Shown here: positions 18,363-28,018 of the stretch, one piece after another
Numbering within the stretch: the stretch's first letter is position 1
Layout of the letters: each line of letters begins with the position of its first letter
NCBI GenBank assembly: GCA_017745115.1
Contig: JAGIAA010000010.1
Location: forward strand, 5,851 to 69,850
DNA length: 64,000 nucleotides
Direction of reading: 5' to 3'
Origin: Sphingobium sp.
GTDB lineage: Bacteria > Pseudomonadota > Alphaproteobacteria > Sphingomonadales > Sphingomonadaceae
Made by a program: the position numbers and the translations under genes
Notes under the pieces: generated by a model
What the model was told of the DNA's origin: nothing
Seen by the model: only the letters and a program-made list of their open reading frames with translations
The model's database searches: none

Positions 18363-18435
18363 ATCCGTTCGTGTCGCGCGTAGTCGAGAACCGTTCGTGC
18401 GGCGCGTGACTCGACTGCGTCCGACACGAACGGAT
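18363..18435. repeat. Inverted repeat between the PAS-receiver gene and rplY
   Basis: The 26-bp arms 18363-18388 and 18410-18435 (ATCCGTTCGTGTCG and its inverse, through GTCGAG) match with three mismatches. It starts 15 bp after the upstream stop and may also end transcription. Confidence 0.8.
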
Positions 18436-18547
18436 CAAGCAGCTCCGCCCTTGCTTTTCGCCGATATTGCCGCTATGCGCGCCGGCTTCCGTCATGGTCA
18501 TCCCTGGAGGCGTGGCGGATTTTGCAACCTGTACTTGGAGACACGCT

Positions 18548-19168
18548 ATGAGCGATACGCTTACGCTGTCGGCCGAGGCGCGCGATCGGGCTGGCAAGGG
18601 AGCCTCCCGCGCTCTCCGCCGTGAGGGCCGCGTACCCGCCGTCATTTATGGTAACAACGAAGAACCGCAGGCCGTCCACGTCGAGGAAAAGCTCCTCGTC
18701 AAACAGCTCGGCACCGGCCACTTCTTCAACTCGGTGATCATGGTCGAAGTCGGCGGCAAGGCCGTCCGCACGCTGGCCAAGGACGTCGCCTTCCACCCGG
18801 TGACCGATCGCCCGCTCCACGCAGATTTCCTGCGTGTCTCCGAACATGCCAAGGTGCACGTCAACGTGCCCGTGCACTTCAAGAACGAAGAGGCCTCTCC
18901 GGGCCTGAAGCGCGGCGGCGTGCTCAACATCGTTCGCCACGACCTCGACCTGATCTGCGACGCCGCAGAGATCCCGGACGAGATCCTGGTCGACCTGACC
19001 GGCCTCGACGTCGGCGCCTCGATCCACATGAGCAACATCGTGCTGCCGCGCGGCGTGTCGTCCGGCATCCATGAGGCCGACCCGACCGTCGCGACCATCG
19101 TGGCTCCGTCGGCGCTCAAGTCGAGCGAAGGCGACACGACCAAGGAAGAGGGCGAAGCAGAGGCCTGA
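18548..19168 (+). CDS. rplY: 50S ribosomal protein L25/general stress protein Ctc
   Basis: A 206-residue L25 of the long (Ctc) type that binds 5S rRNA. Start ATG 18548 ([20 protein letters not shown]) follows TTGGAG. The L25 domain includes [13 protein letters not shown] and [18 protein letters not shown]; the C-terminal TL5-like domain includes [16 protein letters not shown]. The tail is acidic. It is followed by pth, a very common bacterial pairing. Confidence 0.96.
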   Translation: MSDTLTLSAEARDRAGKGASRALRREGRVPAVIYGNNEEPQAVHVEEKLLVKQLGTGHFFNSVIMVEVGGKAVRTLAKDVAFHPVTDRPLHADFLRVSEHAKVHVNVPVHFKNEEASPGLKRGGVLNIVRHDLDLICDAAEIPDEILVDLTGLDVGASIHMSNIVLPRGVSSGIHEADPTVATIVAPSALKSSEGDTTKEEGEAEA

Positions 19169-19193
19169 GCCTCGCACACCCACGACTAGACAT

Positions 19194-19229
19194 GCGGCCC
19201 GGGGTATCGGCTATGATACTCCGGGCCGC
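19194..19229 (+). terminator. Strong hairpin between rplY and pth
   Basis: GCGGCCCGGGGTATC (from 19194) pairs with GATACTCCGGGCCGC (to 19229), with one mismatch round a short loop. No T-run follows, so it may reduce rather than stop read-through into pth, or stabilise the rplY mRNA end. Confidence 0.6.
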
Positions 19230-19260
19230 TTCGTAACTAGACAGGAAGGACGCGCATCGG

Positions 19261-19833
19261 GTGCAACTCTGGGTCGGCCTCGGCAATCCCGGACCGCAAT
19301 ATGCGCTCCACCGCCACAATGTCGGCTTCATGGCGCTCGACGTCATCGCCGACATGCACAGCTTCCCCGCGCCCAAGAAGCAGTTCCAGGGCTGGTTCGC
19401 CGAAGGCCGGATCGGCGGCGAGAAGATCCTGCTGCTCAAGCCCGCCACCTTCATGAACGACAGCGGCCGATCGGTGCGCGCGGCGATGGACTTCTACAAG
19501 CTCACGACCGAGGACGTCACCGTCTTCCACGACGAGCTCGACCTCGCGCCGATGAAGGTCAAGGTGAAGCGCGGCGGCGGCACCGCGGGCCACAACGGCC
19601 TGCGCTCGACCGAGGCGCATATCGGCAACCCCTTCCGCCGCGTCCGCATCGGCATCGGCCATCCGGGCCACAAGGACCGCGTCACCGGCCACGTGCTCGG
19701 CAATTACCACAAGAGCGAAATGGACGCCCTCGCCGACATGCTGGGCGCGATCGGCGCCGAGGCTGAATGGCTGGCGAAGGGGGACGATGTGCGGTTCATG
19801 AACGATGTGGCGGTAAGGTTGGCGGGGGATTGA
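19261..19833 (+). CDS. pth: Peptidyl-tRNA hydrolase
   Basis: A 190-residue enzyme that frees tRNA from dropped-off peptidyl-tRNA. It starts at GTG 19261 with AGGAAGGA 11-18 bases upstream. Family signatures are GLGNPGPQYALHRHNVGF with the catalytic His, KPATFMNDSG, VFHDELDLAP with the active-site Asp, and GGGTAGHNGLRS. The length is typical. Confidence 0.97.
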   Translation: MQLWVGLGNPGPQYALHRHNVGFMALDVIADMHSFPAPKKQFQGWFAEGRIGGEKILLLKPATFMNDSGRSVRAAMDFYKLTTEDVTVFHDELDLAPMKVKVKRGGGTAGHNGLRSTEAHIGNPFRRVRIGIGHPGHKDRVTGHVLGNYHKSEMDALADMLGAIGAEAEWLAKGDDVRFMNDVAVRLAGD

Positions 19834-19963
19834 GCGAAGGGAGGCTGACGAGGCTCCCAGACTCCCGTGGCTCCATTTTGGTATCGTCCTGGTCCGGTTC
19901 TCGGCTACGGTGATCCCGGAGCCGCTGATCCTTTGCGGATCGTAACGACGAGATGGGGAAGCG

Positions 19964-21199
19964 ATGAACGACATATCGGTTCGTCCGATGACAAGAGGCG
20001 TGCTCCGGGCGATCTGCGCGGTAACGGCCTTCTTCCTTGTTTCGCCGGTTCTGGGCCAGCCGGTGGCGGCGCCGGCGGTCGATCCGGCCCGCGTGCTGGT
20101 GAAGCGACTCGATCTCGAGCGGTACAAGGCGACGATCAAAGCTCTCACCCAGTTCGGCGATCGCCGCCAAGGCACCGCCCGCAATCGCGCTGCGATCGAC
20201 TGGATCGAGGCCCAGCTCAAGAGCTACGGCTGCACGAACACCGAGCGCCTGAAATATACGTTCGGCGAGGAGCCCGCGCACACGGTCGCACCGGCAAGGG
20301 CGGCGGTTCCCACCGGTTCGGACGAGCCCGGGCTGTCGGTCGGCGGGGGCCGCTCCCGCGGCTTCACCCGCAAGACCGGCGTGAACACCGACCCCAATGC
20401 TCAGCCCGACGCGCGGATCAGAGCGCTCGACATGCCGCCTGCCTTCCCCGGAGAGCGCGAGGAAGTCTATTGCACCAAGATCGGGATCGGCCACCCGAAT
20501 GAGATGTACATTGTCAGCGGCCATATGGACGGCATCGGCTTCGGCGAGGCCGCCAATGACGACGGCTCGGGGACGGCGCTAGTGATGGAACTGGCGCGCG
20601 TGTTCAGCAGCCCGGACGTGCAGACCGACCGTTCGATCCGCTTCATTCTGTGGAACAACGAGGAGACCGGGCTCAACGGCTCCAAGGCCTATGTCGAGCA
20701 GCGCGCAGCCCTGCAAGGCAAGGAATCGCCGGCTGGATCGGGCCGTTACCCCGAGCCGAAGTGGCTCGGCGTCATACAGCACGACATGATGATGTTCGAC
20801 CACGGCATGCCTCGCGCCGACGGGACCGTGAGCCCAGTGCAACGCCCCGAAGCCGACGTGAACATCGAATTCCAGGCCACATCGAAATTCGCCGCCCAAG
20901 CCCAGGAACTGGCCTGGGTGCTTCAGGCCGCGAACGAGCGTTACGCGACGGACTATCCGGCCGCCGTCGGACGTCACATGACCAACACCGATTCCACGCC
21001 ATTCATGGACCTGGCGCCAGCCGTCAGCCTTCGAGAGAATGAGCGCGGGGCTCAGATCGGAAGCGGCTGGGACCCCCAGTGGCACCAGCCAACCGACCTC
21101 TACACCACCTACAGCGACAAGGACTTCCTGCTCGGCCTGAACGCGGCGCAAACCACGCTCTCGGCGATAGCGCGGCTGGCGGGCGCGACCCTGCGCTAA
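19964..21199 (+). CDS. M28 family metallopeptidase, exported
   Basis: A 411-residue zinc aminopeptidase-type protein with a signal peptide (hydrophobic run to about residue 32, cleavage near VLGQ). Zinc-binding motifs are in order: SGHMDG (His near 187), ANDDGSG, NNEETG and a late His in WHQPTD. These match the M28 co-catalytic two-zinc site. Substrate is likely peptides in the periplasm or outside the cell. An N-terminal segment before the catalytic part (residues 35-115) resembles the usual prodomain-like helix. It is a single gene, converging with the next one. Confidence 0.88.
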   Translation: MNDISVRPMTRGVLRAICAVTAFFLVSPVLGQPVAAPAVDPARVLVKRLDLERYKATIKALTQFGDRRQGTARNRAAIDWIEAQLKSYGCTNTERLKYTFGEEPAHTVAPARAAVPTGSDEPGLSVGGGRSRGFTRKTGVNTDPNAQPDARIRALDMPPAFPGEREEVYCTKIGIGHPNEMYIVSGHMDGIGFGEAANDDGSGTALVMELARVFSSPDVQTDRSIRFILWNNEETGLNGSKAYVEQRAALQGKESPAGSGRYPEPKWLGVIQHDMMMFDHGMPRADGTVSPVQRPEADVNIEFQATSKFAAQAQELAWVLQAANERYATDYPAAVGRHMTNTDSTPFMDLAPAVSLRENERGAQIGSGWDPQWHQPTDLYTTYSDKDFLLGLNAAQTTLSAIARLAGATLR

Positions 21200-21223
21200 G
21201 GCCGCGCGCTTCGATGAAGAAGG

Positions 21224-21895
21224 CTATGCGTCCAGCAGGCGCTTCCTGAACTGGTTTCTGATCAGCCTGGCTTCGAGCACGCGGCCGACGACATAGAGCG
21301 CCGCGAAGATACCCGCGAAAACATAGGCCGGCGTGGGTGAAGGCTTGTCGGCGTCCTTATCCTTATCGTCCTTCTTGCCTTTGCCCTTCTCGCCTTTCTT
21401 CGCCTTCTCCTTAGCCTCTTCCTCTTTCTTCTTCTTGTCGGGATCGTCGGGGGCTGGAGCGCCCAGGAATTTGTCGATGGGGTTCATCGGCGTTTTCGCC
21501 AATTTCCTCTCGGCCTTTTCCGCCTTTGCCTTCTCTTCGGCCGTCGGCGGCTTACTGAACACGCCGAGGCCAATGGTCGCTCCGGCGATGGCCAGGAACA
21601 GCAGCGGGGCAAGGAAGCAGGCCAGCAAAGCCCTGCTGATCAGATTGTAGCGCAATATGGCGCCGTCCGCGCCTTGCTCAACCGTCAGGACGCCGCTGTC
21701 GAAAATGGACATCTTGTCCTGCGGCGCCTGGTTCTTCTTGCTGAAGGTCAGGATGCCGTCCGTCCGCTCATGGGTGGTGTTGACCTGCTGGAAAAGGGGC
21801 GAGAGCCTGTCGAACGCGTCATCGCTCGACTGCCCGGGCGCCAACGCCAGCTCGCCCCTGATATGCCAGATCGACTCTATGAAACGCGGGGCCAC
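21224..21895 (-). CDS. Membrane protein with Lys/Glu/Asp-rich linker, unknown function
   Basis: I choose GTG 21895, five bases after AGGAG, giving 223 residues. An N-terminal domain of about 85 residues (starting APRFIESIWHIRGELALAPG) precedes a TM helix at about 86-111. A strikingly charged linker (residues about 118-185, almost only K, E, D, A and G) follows, then a second TM helix at 189-207 and a basic tail. I do not recognise the N-terminal domain. The topology suggests both ends on the same side of the membrane with a flexible charged loop between. Confidence 0.7.
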   Translation of the reverse strand: MAPRFIESIWHIRGELALAPGQSSDDAFDRLSPLFQQVNTTHERTDGILTFSKKNQAPQDKMSIFDSGVLTVEQGADGAILRYNLISRALLACFLAPLLFLAIAGATIGLGVFSKPPTAEEKAKAEKAERKLAKTPMNPIDKFLGAPAPDDPDKKKKEEEAKEKAKKGEKGKGKKDDKDKDADKPSPTPAYVFAGIFAALYVVGRVLEARLIRNQFRKRLLDA

Positions 21896-22023
21896 ATGAT
21901 CTCCTTTTGAGGCTTTCGGGTGCGACGCGGACGGCAAGGCTCACGCCGGTCCGCGCGGGACGGCCCTCGCCCAGGCATGATGAAGAGAAAAAGGCGGCGA
22001 CTATGCCGGTGGAGCAACGCCGA

Positions 22024-23007
22024 TTACTCGGCCGGCACGGCCGTCGGCTGCTGGCCGGATCGTTCCCTGAACCGCTTCCAAAGTTCGCTGAAAGGATAGT
22101 GCATCGCTTCGCGGATCGACATGCGGCGGCCGCCCTCCATTCCAAGCAGCTCTGCCTCGCCGTCGATGCACGTGCCGAACATGCGGTCGATCACGATCCA
22201 GGTGCCAGCAAAGTTGCTTCTGGTCGCCTCATAATCCTGACAATGATGCACGCTATGATGCTCTGTCGTGTTGAACAGGAAGCGCCACCAGCGCGGCGAG
22301 TTAAAGCGCGCATTGATATGCTGATAACTGCCGACTGCCAGGCCGAGGGTGCCGGCAAGCAGGGCTGCTCGCGGAAGAAAATCGAAGAAGCCACCGATGC
22401 CAAGTCCGATCAGGAACAGCTCGACCGGATTGCCGACCGCCCCTTTGTTGACGTTGAGCTGAGTGATGAAGTGATGCGGCGCATGGATCACCCAGAGGGG
22501 GTGCCAGTTATGCATGCCGCGATGCATCCAGTATTGGCCGAAATCGAAGATGAAGGAGATGAGAAATGCCTGCACCAGCAGCGGCAAGCCAGTGAACCAG
22601 CTGAAACTTTCCCAGGTGAAAGCGTTCTGGATGGCCGCGATCATCGCATCGTCGCCGAAATATTTGCCCGCCAGCCTGACGAGCGTGAAGCTGAGTCCGA
22701 CGTAAAACAGATCCGTCGCCAGCTCTTTCCAGGTCAGTCGCCAGCTATCATAGCGGGGGCTCACCCATTCGAACGCCTGCATCAGCAACGTGATGCCGAT
22801 ACCGATGGCGAAGGCGGTCGATCCCTTGGCAATCGAATTGGGCGCGTAATACCAGAAGGCGACCAGCGCGAGCAGCAAGGTGGGCTGGAACCAGGTGAAG
22901 ATGAACCGCTTGACCGGCCCGCCTTCCACCCGCGGGACGTTCTCCCAACCTATCGTCACCGGCGACTGCGTTCCGATCAGTCTGCCACCTACGAGAACTC
23001 CATCCAT
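22024..23007 (-). CDS. Sterol desaturase/fatty acid hydroxylase superfamily protein
   Basis: A 327-residue integral membrane di-iron oxygenase. ATG 23007 follows GAGGGGG. Several TM helices flank the three histidine clusters HRGMH, HAPHH and HHSVHH that bind the di-iron centre. Bacterial members hydroxylate or desaturate lipids, carotenoids or sphingolipids; in a sphingomonad, a sphingolipid or carotenoid substrate is plausible but not shown. There is a 128-bp gap to the downstream charged-linker protein, so co-transcription is uncertain. Confidence 0.85.
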   Translation of the reverse strand: MDGVLVGGRLIGTQSPVTIGWENVPRVEGGPVKRFIFTWFQPTLLLALVAFWYYAPNSIAKGSTAFAIGIGITLLMQAFEWVSPRYDSWRLTWKELATDLFYVGLSFTLVRLAGKYFGDDAMIAAIQNAFTWESFSWFTGLPLLVQAFLISFIFDFGQYWMHRGMHNWHPLWVIHAPHHFITQLNVNKGAVGNPVELFLIGLGIGGFFDFLPRAALLAGTLGLAVGSYQHINARFNSPRWWRFLFNTTEHHSVHHCQDYEATRSNFAGTWIVIDRMFGTCIDGEAELLGMEGGRRMSIREAMHYPFSELWKRFRERSGQQPTAVPAE

Positions 23008-23422
23008 ATCGCCCCCTCGCAATATTTGGCCGCCCTCTCCAGTAGTATGATTTTGCGAGATCGTAATATTAAAGTGCAGGCGCTGTCTATAGGTATATTA
23101 GATTTTTGCGGCCTTCGCGGGGAAAAATGCTCGGGCTGATGATGAACTCGCCGGTCCGGCCAGGAAATGGGGACGATCGGTTGGGCGGCCGGCCTCGCAT
23201 TCGCGATCCCAATTCTCTGAGTTAAAGAGAGAAATTCGCAATCTTGTGCCTCCCTCCGTCTCCGCCGAAACCGCCGGGCTTCTCCGGCCCCAGTTCGGTC
23301 ATTTTCGACCGGTCTGAATGAAAGGCAGGTTTCAGGCCGGGTGACATGAGGCCCGAACGTCTGAAATGTTGGGCGAAAGCCTACGTAACGAGGGCGGCCT
23401 TACACCGCCCTCGCCTCACCCA
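23008..23422. other. 415-bp intergenic region
   Basis: No gene is apparent. The left part, upstream of the hydroxylase, is AT-rich and probably holds its promoter. The right part has two hairpins downstream of the TonB receptor stop: GCCCGAAC/GTTGGGC at 23351-23374 and a stronger one at 23389-23413. Confidence 0.6.
23389..23413 (-). terminator. Terminator of the second TonB receptor gene
   Basis: CGAGGGCGG (23389-23397) pairs with CCGCCCTCG (23405-23413). It lies about 10 bp beyond the receptor stop on the minus strand. The T-run is weak. Confidence 0.55.
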
Positions 23423-26400
23423 TCAGAACTGGAACCGCACGCCCAGCCGGAAGTAGCGGCCGATCGTGTCGAAATAGGTCGGGTTGGTGTAGAACTGGGT
23501 CTCGGGCGCGGGTGGCGGCGCGCGGTCGAAGACGTTGTTGACGGCGCCGAAGATCTCGACGCCCTTTTCGCGACCCCAGGGACGGAGCGTGCCGAACAGA
23601 TTGACGTAGAAGCGGCCGGCGACGCGGTTGTTGTTGATGCTGTTGGGGACCGTGGTCGCGTAGCCGGGATCGCCGGGCGCGACATAGGAGGCGTCGAACT
23701 TGCCGGGTGAGATGTAGCGTCCCTGGACCGTGACGTTGACCATCGGGCTGTCATAAGTGAGGTAGCTGTTCATGATCCAGCTCGGCGCGGCGGTGGACGC
23801 GGACTGACCGGTCTGGCCGGCGCGGTCGATCGACTGGCCGAAGTTGGTCGCCTTGAGTTCGCGCACATAGGTGGCGAGGCCGCGCCAGGACAGCGCCCTG
23901 CCCTCTCCGAGCGAGATCCGGTACTGCGCCTCGATATCGATGCCCTGCGCGAGCAGGCTGTCGAGGTTGAGCGAGACGTTGCGGATCTGCGTGATCGTCT
24001 GGCCGGTGCCGAAGGTGATCGCATTGCAGGCGATCTGGACGCTGGCGAAGCAGCGGTCGACGAGCTGCTGCGCGCCGCCGGGCGCGGTGCCGATATAGTC
24101 CTTCACACGGATACGGTAATAATCCACCGAAAGCCGCAAGCCCGCCAGCGGGCCGCTGGGCTGCACCACGATGCCCGCCGTCGTCGTATCCGCGGTCTCC
24201 GGCTTCAGATTGGGCGAGCCGCCGTTGAATATGGCCGGCGTGTTGGGCGTGTTGCCGGTGAAGCGGTTGGTGATCGACGTGAAGGCGCCCGCCGAGGCCA
24301 GGTAGAGCTCGGCGAAATTGGGCGCGCGGATGTCGTGGCTTTGCGTGACGCGAATGCGGACGCCATCGACCGGCTCCCACTGGCCGCTGATCTTCCAGGT
24401 GGTCTTGGTGAACTTGTTGACGCTCGCGGTGCGCAGATAGCTGCCGAAGCCCTGGATGTCGTAATGCGTGACGCGCACGGCGCCGTCGAGCGACAGCGAC
24501 TTGGCGAGGCTCACATCCTTGAGCAGCGGCAGTCCCACCTCGGCATAGCCCTCCAGGACCTTGCTCGTGCCGTTATAGTCCGAGCCGAAATTCTGGAAAT
24601 AGGCGTACTGGTTGGAGAGTGCGTCGTGCGTGACGTTGATCTTGTCGACGCGATATTCCGCGCCGGCCGCCAGCGAGATTGGACCGGCGGCTAGGCCCGG
24701 CACTTCGCCGCGAATATTGGCGGCGCCGACATGCTGCTGGAGCGTGATGTCTTCGCGCAGCGTGCCGAAGATAAAGGCCTTGCCCTGGGCCGACACATTG
24801 CCCGCGCCGAACAGGTTGATCGGCACGCAGCCCGCCGCCGCCGCGCGCAGCGCCGCATCGGGACTGAGCAGGGCGCGGCAGGTCGGATTGCCCGACACAG
24901 GGTCCGTCACCGCGTCGAGCGCATAATAGAAGCGCGCGTTGGATACGGCCAGATTGGCGAGGTTCAAAGCAGGATTGGTGGCATCGTTGAACGGCTTGGT
25001 CGGATCGCCGGTGACGAGATTATTCTCCACCGTCTGCACGCGGTCGGTGCGGCCATATTGATAATAAGCGTCCCAATCCCAGCCGTTGCCGAGATCGCCC
25101 TTGATGCCCGTGGTGAAGCGGTAGCTGTCGGCAGTCGAGATGCTGAGCCCGCGGCCGACATCGTCGAACACGCGACCGAGATTGAACGAGGCTGCCGAGT
25201 TCAGCGGGCGCGTGGTGCTGAGCGGTGGGACGGGAGCCCCGACCAGCGCGCGCACCTCGGCCGGGATGAAGGGATTGTCGCGGAAGATCGGGAGCGAGGC
25301 CGTGAAATAGCTGGTCTGCAGCAATGTGCCCTTGATGTGGCCCAACGAGCCTTCGGCAAAGACGCTGAGGCCCGAGCCGACATCGTAATCCACATGCGCG
25401 AAGCCGGTATAGCGCTCGACCGGCACGGTGATGTTGGCGTCGGTATAGGTCGGGTAGAGATCGCCGCCGACCTGGCTCAGCGCGAAGGCGGGCGAGCCCG
25501 GACGAAAGGGGAGCACGCCGCCATTGGACGCGAAGGTGATGCCGCCCGTGCCCCGCAGATTGCGGATGCCGACGGTCCCGGCGCTGGTGTTGTTGTTGGA
25601 CGAGACGACACCGCCGGTGTTGAAGAACCAGCCGGCATTGTCGTCGCTGCGGATGAGATTGGGCTGGCCGTTGCCGACGCCGGCCGGCGTATTGAAGCCG
25701 CCATTGGTGACGACACCGCCCACCTTGCACCAGCTGCGCGTGAAGCAATTGCCGATGCCCTTCTGGTTGTCATATTCACCGCCGATGATGAAATGACCCG
25801 CGTCGCCGCCGAATTTGGTGCCGAAGGCGAGCGCTGCGTGGAAATCGTCGCCGTCGCCCTTGCCCGAGAGGCCATAATCGGCCTGGCCCTTGATGCCCTG
25901 CAGCGACTTGTCGAGGATGAGATTGACTGCGCCGGCGACGGCGTCCGAGCCATAGGCCGCCGACGCGCCGCCCGTGACGACTTCGATGCGCTCGACCATG
26001 ATCGACGGAACGAGGTTGAGATCGACCGACCCCTCTCGCGTCGACGGCGCGAAGCGGCGCCCGTCGACCAGCACCAGGTTGCGTGTCACACCGAGACCGC
26101 GCAGATTGACGATGTTGGCGCCGACGTTGAAGCTGCCGAAACCTTGCGTCGCGGGCGAAACACTCGCGCGCATCGCGGGGAGTTGGTTTATGCTGGCGCC
26201 GATATTCGTCACAGCCAGGTTCTTGAGGCTTTCCGCACCGATCACGGTCACCGGGGTCGGCGTGTCGAAGGTCGATCGCCCAAGACGCGAGCCGGTGATG
26301 ATGATGGCCTGATCCGACGCCGAGGGCCCCGCTTCCTCGGGCTGCTTGTCCTGCGCGGCGGCCGAGGTGGCGCATATCAGGCCCAGAGCCGTCGCAAGAA

Positions 26401-26461
26401 GATGGGAGCGGCGCCGATTGGGGACGCGGCTGGCGGATTTCGGATGCTGATTCGACGGCAT
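23423..26461 (-). CDS. TonB-dependent receptor
   Basis: A 1012-residue outer-membrane receptor. ATG 26461 follows GGGAGAGTGAT. The signal peptide ends near TSAAAQ. The plug domain starts with QAIIITGSRLGRSTF and includes VNLRGLGVTRNLVLVDGRR and VERIEVVTGGASAAYGSDAV. The barrel ends GRYFRLGVRFQF. The sequence style, with long Asn/Gly-rich loops, is typical of the expanded receptor families of sphingomonads, which import glycans or other large substrates. There is no neighbouring enzyme to suggest the ligand. Confidence 0.93.
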   Translation of the reverse strand: MPSNQHPKSASRVPNRRRSHLLATALGLICATSAAAQDKQPEEAGPSASDQAIIITGSRLGRSTFDTPTPVTVIGAESLKNLAVTNIGASINQLPAMRASVSPATQGFGSFNVGANIVNLRGLGVTRNLVLVDGRRFAPSTREGSVDLNLVPSIMVERIEVVTGGASAAYGSDAVAGAVNLILDKSLQGIKGQADYGLSGKGDGDDFHAALAFGTKFGGDAGHFIIGGEYDNQKGIGNCFTRSWCKVGGVVTNGGFNTPAGVGNGQPNLIRSDDNAGWFFNTGGVVSSNNNTSAGTVGIRNLRGTGGITFASNGGVLPFRPGSPAFALSQVGGDLYPTYTDANITVPVERYTGFAHVDYDVGSGLSVFAEGSLGHIKGTLLQTSYFTASLPIFRDNPFIPAEVRALVGAPVPPLSTTRPLNSAASFNLGRVFDDVGRGLSISTADSYRFTTGIKGDLGNGWDWDAYYQYGRTDRVQTVENNLVTGDPTKPFNDATNPALNLANLAVSNARFYYALDAVTDPVSGNPTCRALLSPDAALRAAAAGCVPINLFGAGNVSAQGKAFIFGTLREDITLQQHVGAANIRGEVPGLAAGPISLAAGAEYRVDKINVTHDALSNQYAYFQNFGSDYNGTSKVLEGYAEVGLPLLKDVSLAKSLSLDGAVRVTHYDIQGFGSYLRTASVNKFTKTTWKISGQWEPVDGVRIRVTQSHDIRAPNFAELYLASAGAFTSITNRFTGNTPNTPAIFNGGSPNLKPETADTTTAGIVVQPSGPLAGLRLSVDYYRIRVKDYIGTAPGGAQQLVDRCFASVQIACNAITFGTGQTITQIRNVSLNLDSLLAQGIDIEAQYRISLGEGRALSWRGLATYVRELKATNFGQSIDRAGQTGQSASTAAPSWIMNSYLTYDSPMVNVTVQGRYISPGKFDASYVAPGDPGYATTVPNSINNNRVAGRFYVNLFGTLRPWGREKGVEIFGAVNNVFDRAPPPAPETQFYTNPTYFDTIGRYFRLGVRFQF

Positions 26462-26776
26462 ATCACTCTCCCGGTGGCATGCGACAGCACCGTCTCTGCG
26501 AACGGCTGATGCTGCGGCGTTCATGCGATGGCGAAGCTAAATCCCCGAATCCAACCGTTCGAACTCGTATCCGAATCTCGTCCTGGCGCCGGCGCTCTTC
26601 GTCCTGTGAAAAGCTATGGCGCGGGCCACCGTTGATCAATCATCAGACCGCTCGCAAATTTCACAGGGCGAGCGGGGGCAATTATCGGGGGCGGTTGAGC
26701 CATGTTTGTCGATCCCGCCGGCTCCATTCGTCGCATTGACCTTGATCCTGGGGCCTGCAAGAACAAATAGGAAACA
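26462..26776. other. 315-bp divergent promoter region
   Basis: It lies between the TonB receptor (minus) and the radical SAM gene (plus) and should hold both promoters. AGGAAACA just before 26777 is the ribosome site of the latter. I see no strong repeat and no credible small gene. Confidence 0.55.
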
Positions 26777-28018
26777 ATGTCCGCTCTTTCCCGCCTCGAC
26801 AAGCTCGCCATCCTGGCCGACGCCGCCAAATATGACGCATCCTGCGCCTCGAGCGGCGCGCAGAAGCGAAACTCGCGCGAGACCGGCGGGCTCGGCTCGA
26901 CGAGGGCGATCGGCATCTGTCACAGCTACGCGCCGGACGGTCGATGCATCTCGCTGCTGAAGATCCTGATGACGAACATGTGCATGTTCGACTGCCTCTA
27001 TTGCATCAACCGCTCCTCATCGAACGTCCGCCGCGCGGCATTCACGCCTAAGGAGGTCGTTGAACTCACGCTCGATTTCTACAAGCGCAATTACATCGAG
27101 GGCCTGTTTCTCTCGTCCGGCATCATCCGCAGCCCGGACTACACGATGGAGCAGATCGTCGAGGTCGCGCGGTCGCTGCGCGAAGACCATGGCTTTCGCG
27201 GCTATATCCATCTCAAGACCATTCCCGAGGGCGATCCCGAGCTGATCGCGCGGGCGGGCCGTTATGCCGACCGGCTTTCGATCAACATCGAGCTTCCGGA
27301 TGACAGCGCGATTGCAGCGCTTGCGCCGGAGAAGAATGGCGGTCGGATCCGCCGGACGATGGCCGACCTTGGAAAGCGCATCGGCGAGGCCAAGGCGGAG
27401 CGGCAAACATCCCGCAAGGCACCGATTTTTGCGCCGGCTGGCCAGAGCACGCAGATGATCGTGGGTGCCGACGCATCGGGCGACGACCGGCTGCTTCAGA
27501 CCAGTACGGCCTTTTACCAGGATTATGGATTGCGCCGGGTCTATTTCTCGGCCTTCTCGCCGATCCCCGATGCAAGCCGCGACCTTCCGGCGCAGGCCCC
27601 GCCGCTGATGCGGGAGCATCGGCTCTACCAAGCGGACTGGCTGATGCGGTTCTACGGTTTCTCGACGCCCGAGATCGTATCGACGATGAAGGAAGGCCGC
27701 CTTGCGCTCGACATGGACCCCAAGCTGGCCTGGGCGCTGGCACAGCGCGATGCGTTTCCGGTCGATGTCAATCGCGCGCCGCGCGAGATGCTGGTGCGCG
27801 TGCCGGGCCTCGGGACACGCGTGGTGGACCGGCTGATTGCGGCACGGCGTCATCGCACGTTGCGGCTCGACGATGTCGGGCGGCTCTGTCAATCGATCCG
27901 CAAGGTTCGTCCATTCATCGTCGCGGCGGACTGGCGGCCCACTGCGCTGCTGGATCGCATCGACCTGCGAGCCAACATATCGCCGCCGCCAAAGCAATTG
28001 TCGCTGTTCGCCGCGTGA
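26777..28018 (+). CDS. Putative DNA modification/repair radical SAM protein
   Basis: A 413-residue radical SAM enzyme. The Fe-S cluster Cys residues are 69, 73 and 76 in MCMFDCLYC (CxxxCxxC). The C-terminal part has a helix-hairpin-helix-like stretch (NRAPREMLVRVPGLGTRVVD), fitting DNA contact. This family is nearly always next to a UdgX/DUF4130 protein, as here, where the next gene starts at a GTGA overlap. The reaction is unknown; a lesion or modified base in DNA is the presumed substrate. Confidence 0.88.
   Translation: MSALSRLDKLAILADAAKYDASCASSGAQKRNSRETGGLGSTRAIGICHSYAPDGRCISLLKILMTNMCMFDCLYCINRSSSNVRRAAFTPKEVVELTLDFYKRNYIEGLFLSSGIIRSPDYTMEQIVEVARSLREDHGFRGYIHLKTIPEGDPELIARAGRYADRLSINIELPDDSAIAALAPEKNGGRIRRTMADLGKRIGEAKAERQTSRKAPIFAPAGQSTQMIVGADASGDDRLLQTSTAFYQDYGLRRVYFSAFSPIPDASRDLPAQAPPLMREHRLYQADWLMRFYGFSTPEIVSTMKEGRLALDMDPKLAWALAQRDAFPVDVNRAPREMLVRVPGLGTRVVDRLIAARRHRTLRLDDVGRLCQSIRKVRPFIVAADWRPTALLDRIDLRANISPPPKQLSLFAA

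Noticed and set aside
24731..26509. 592-codon open frame on the plus strand
   Set aside because: It is antisense to the second TonB receptor and has no recognisable domain; its Arg/Asp/Ala-rich composition is that of a shadow frame.
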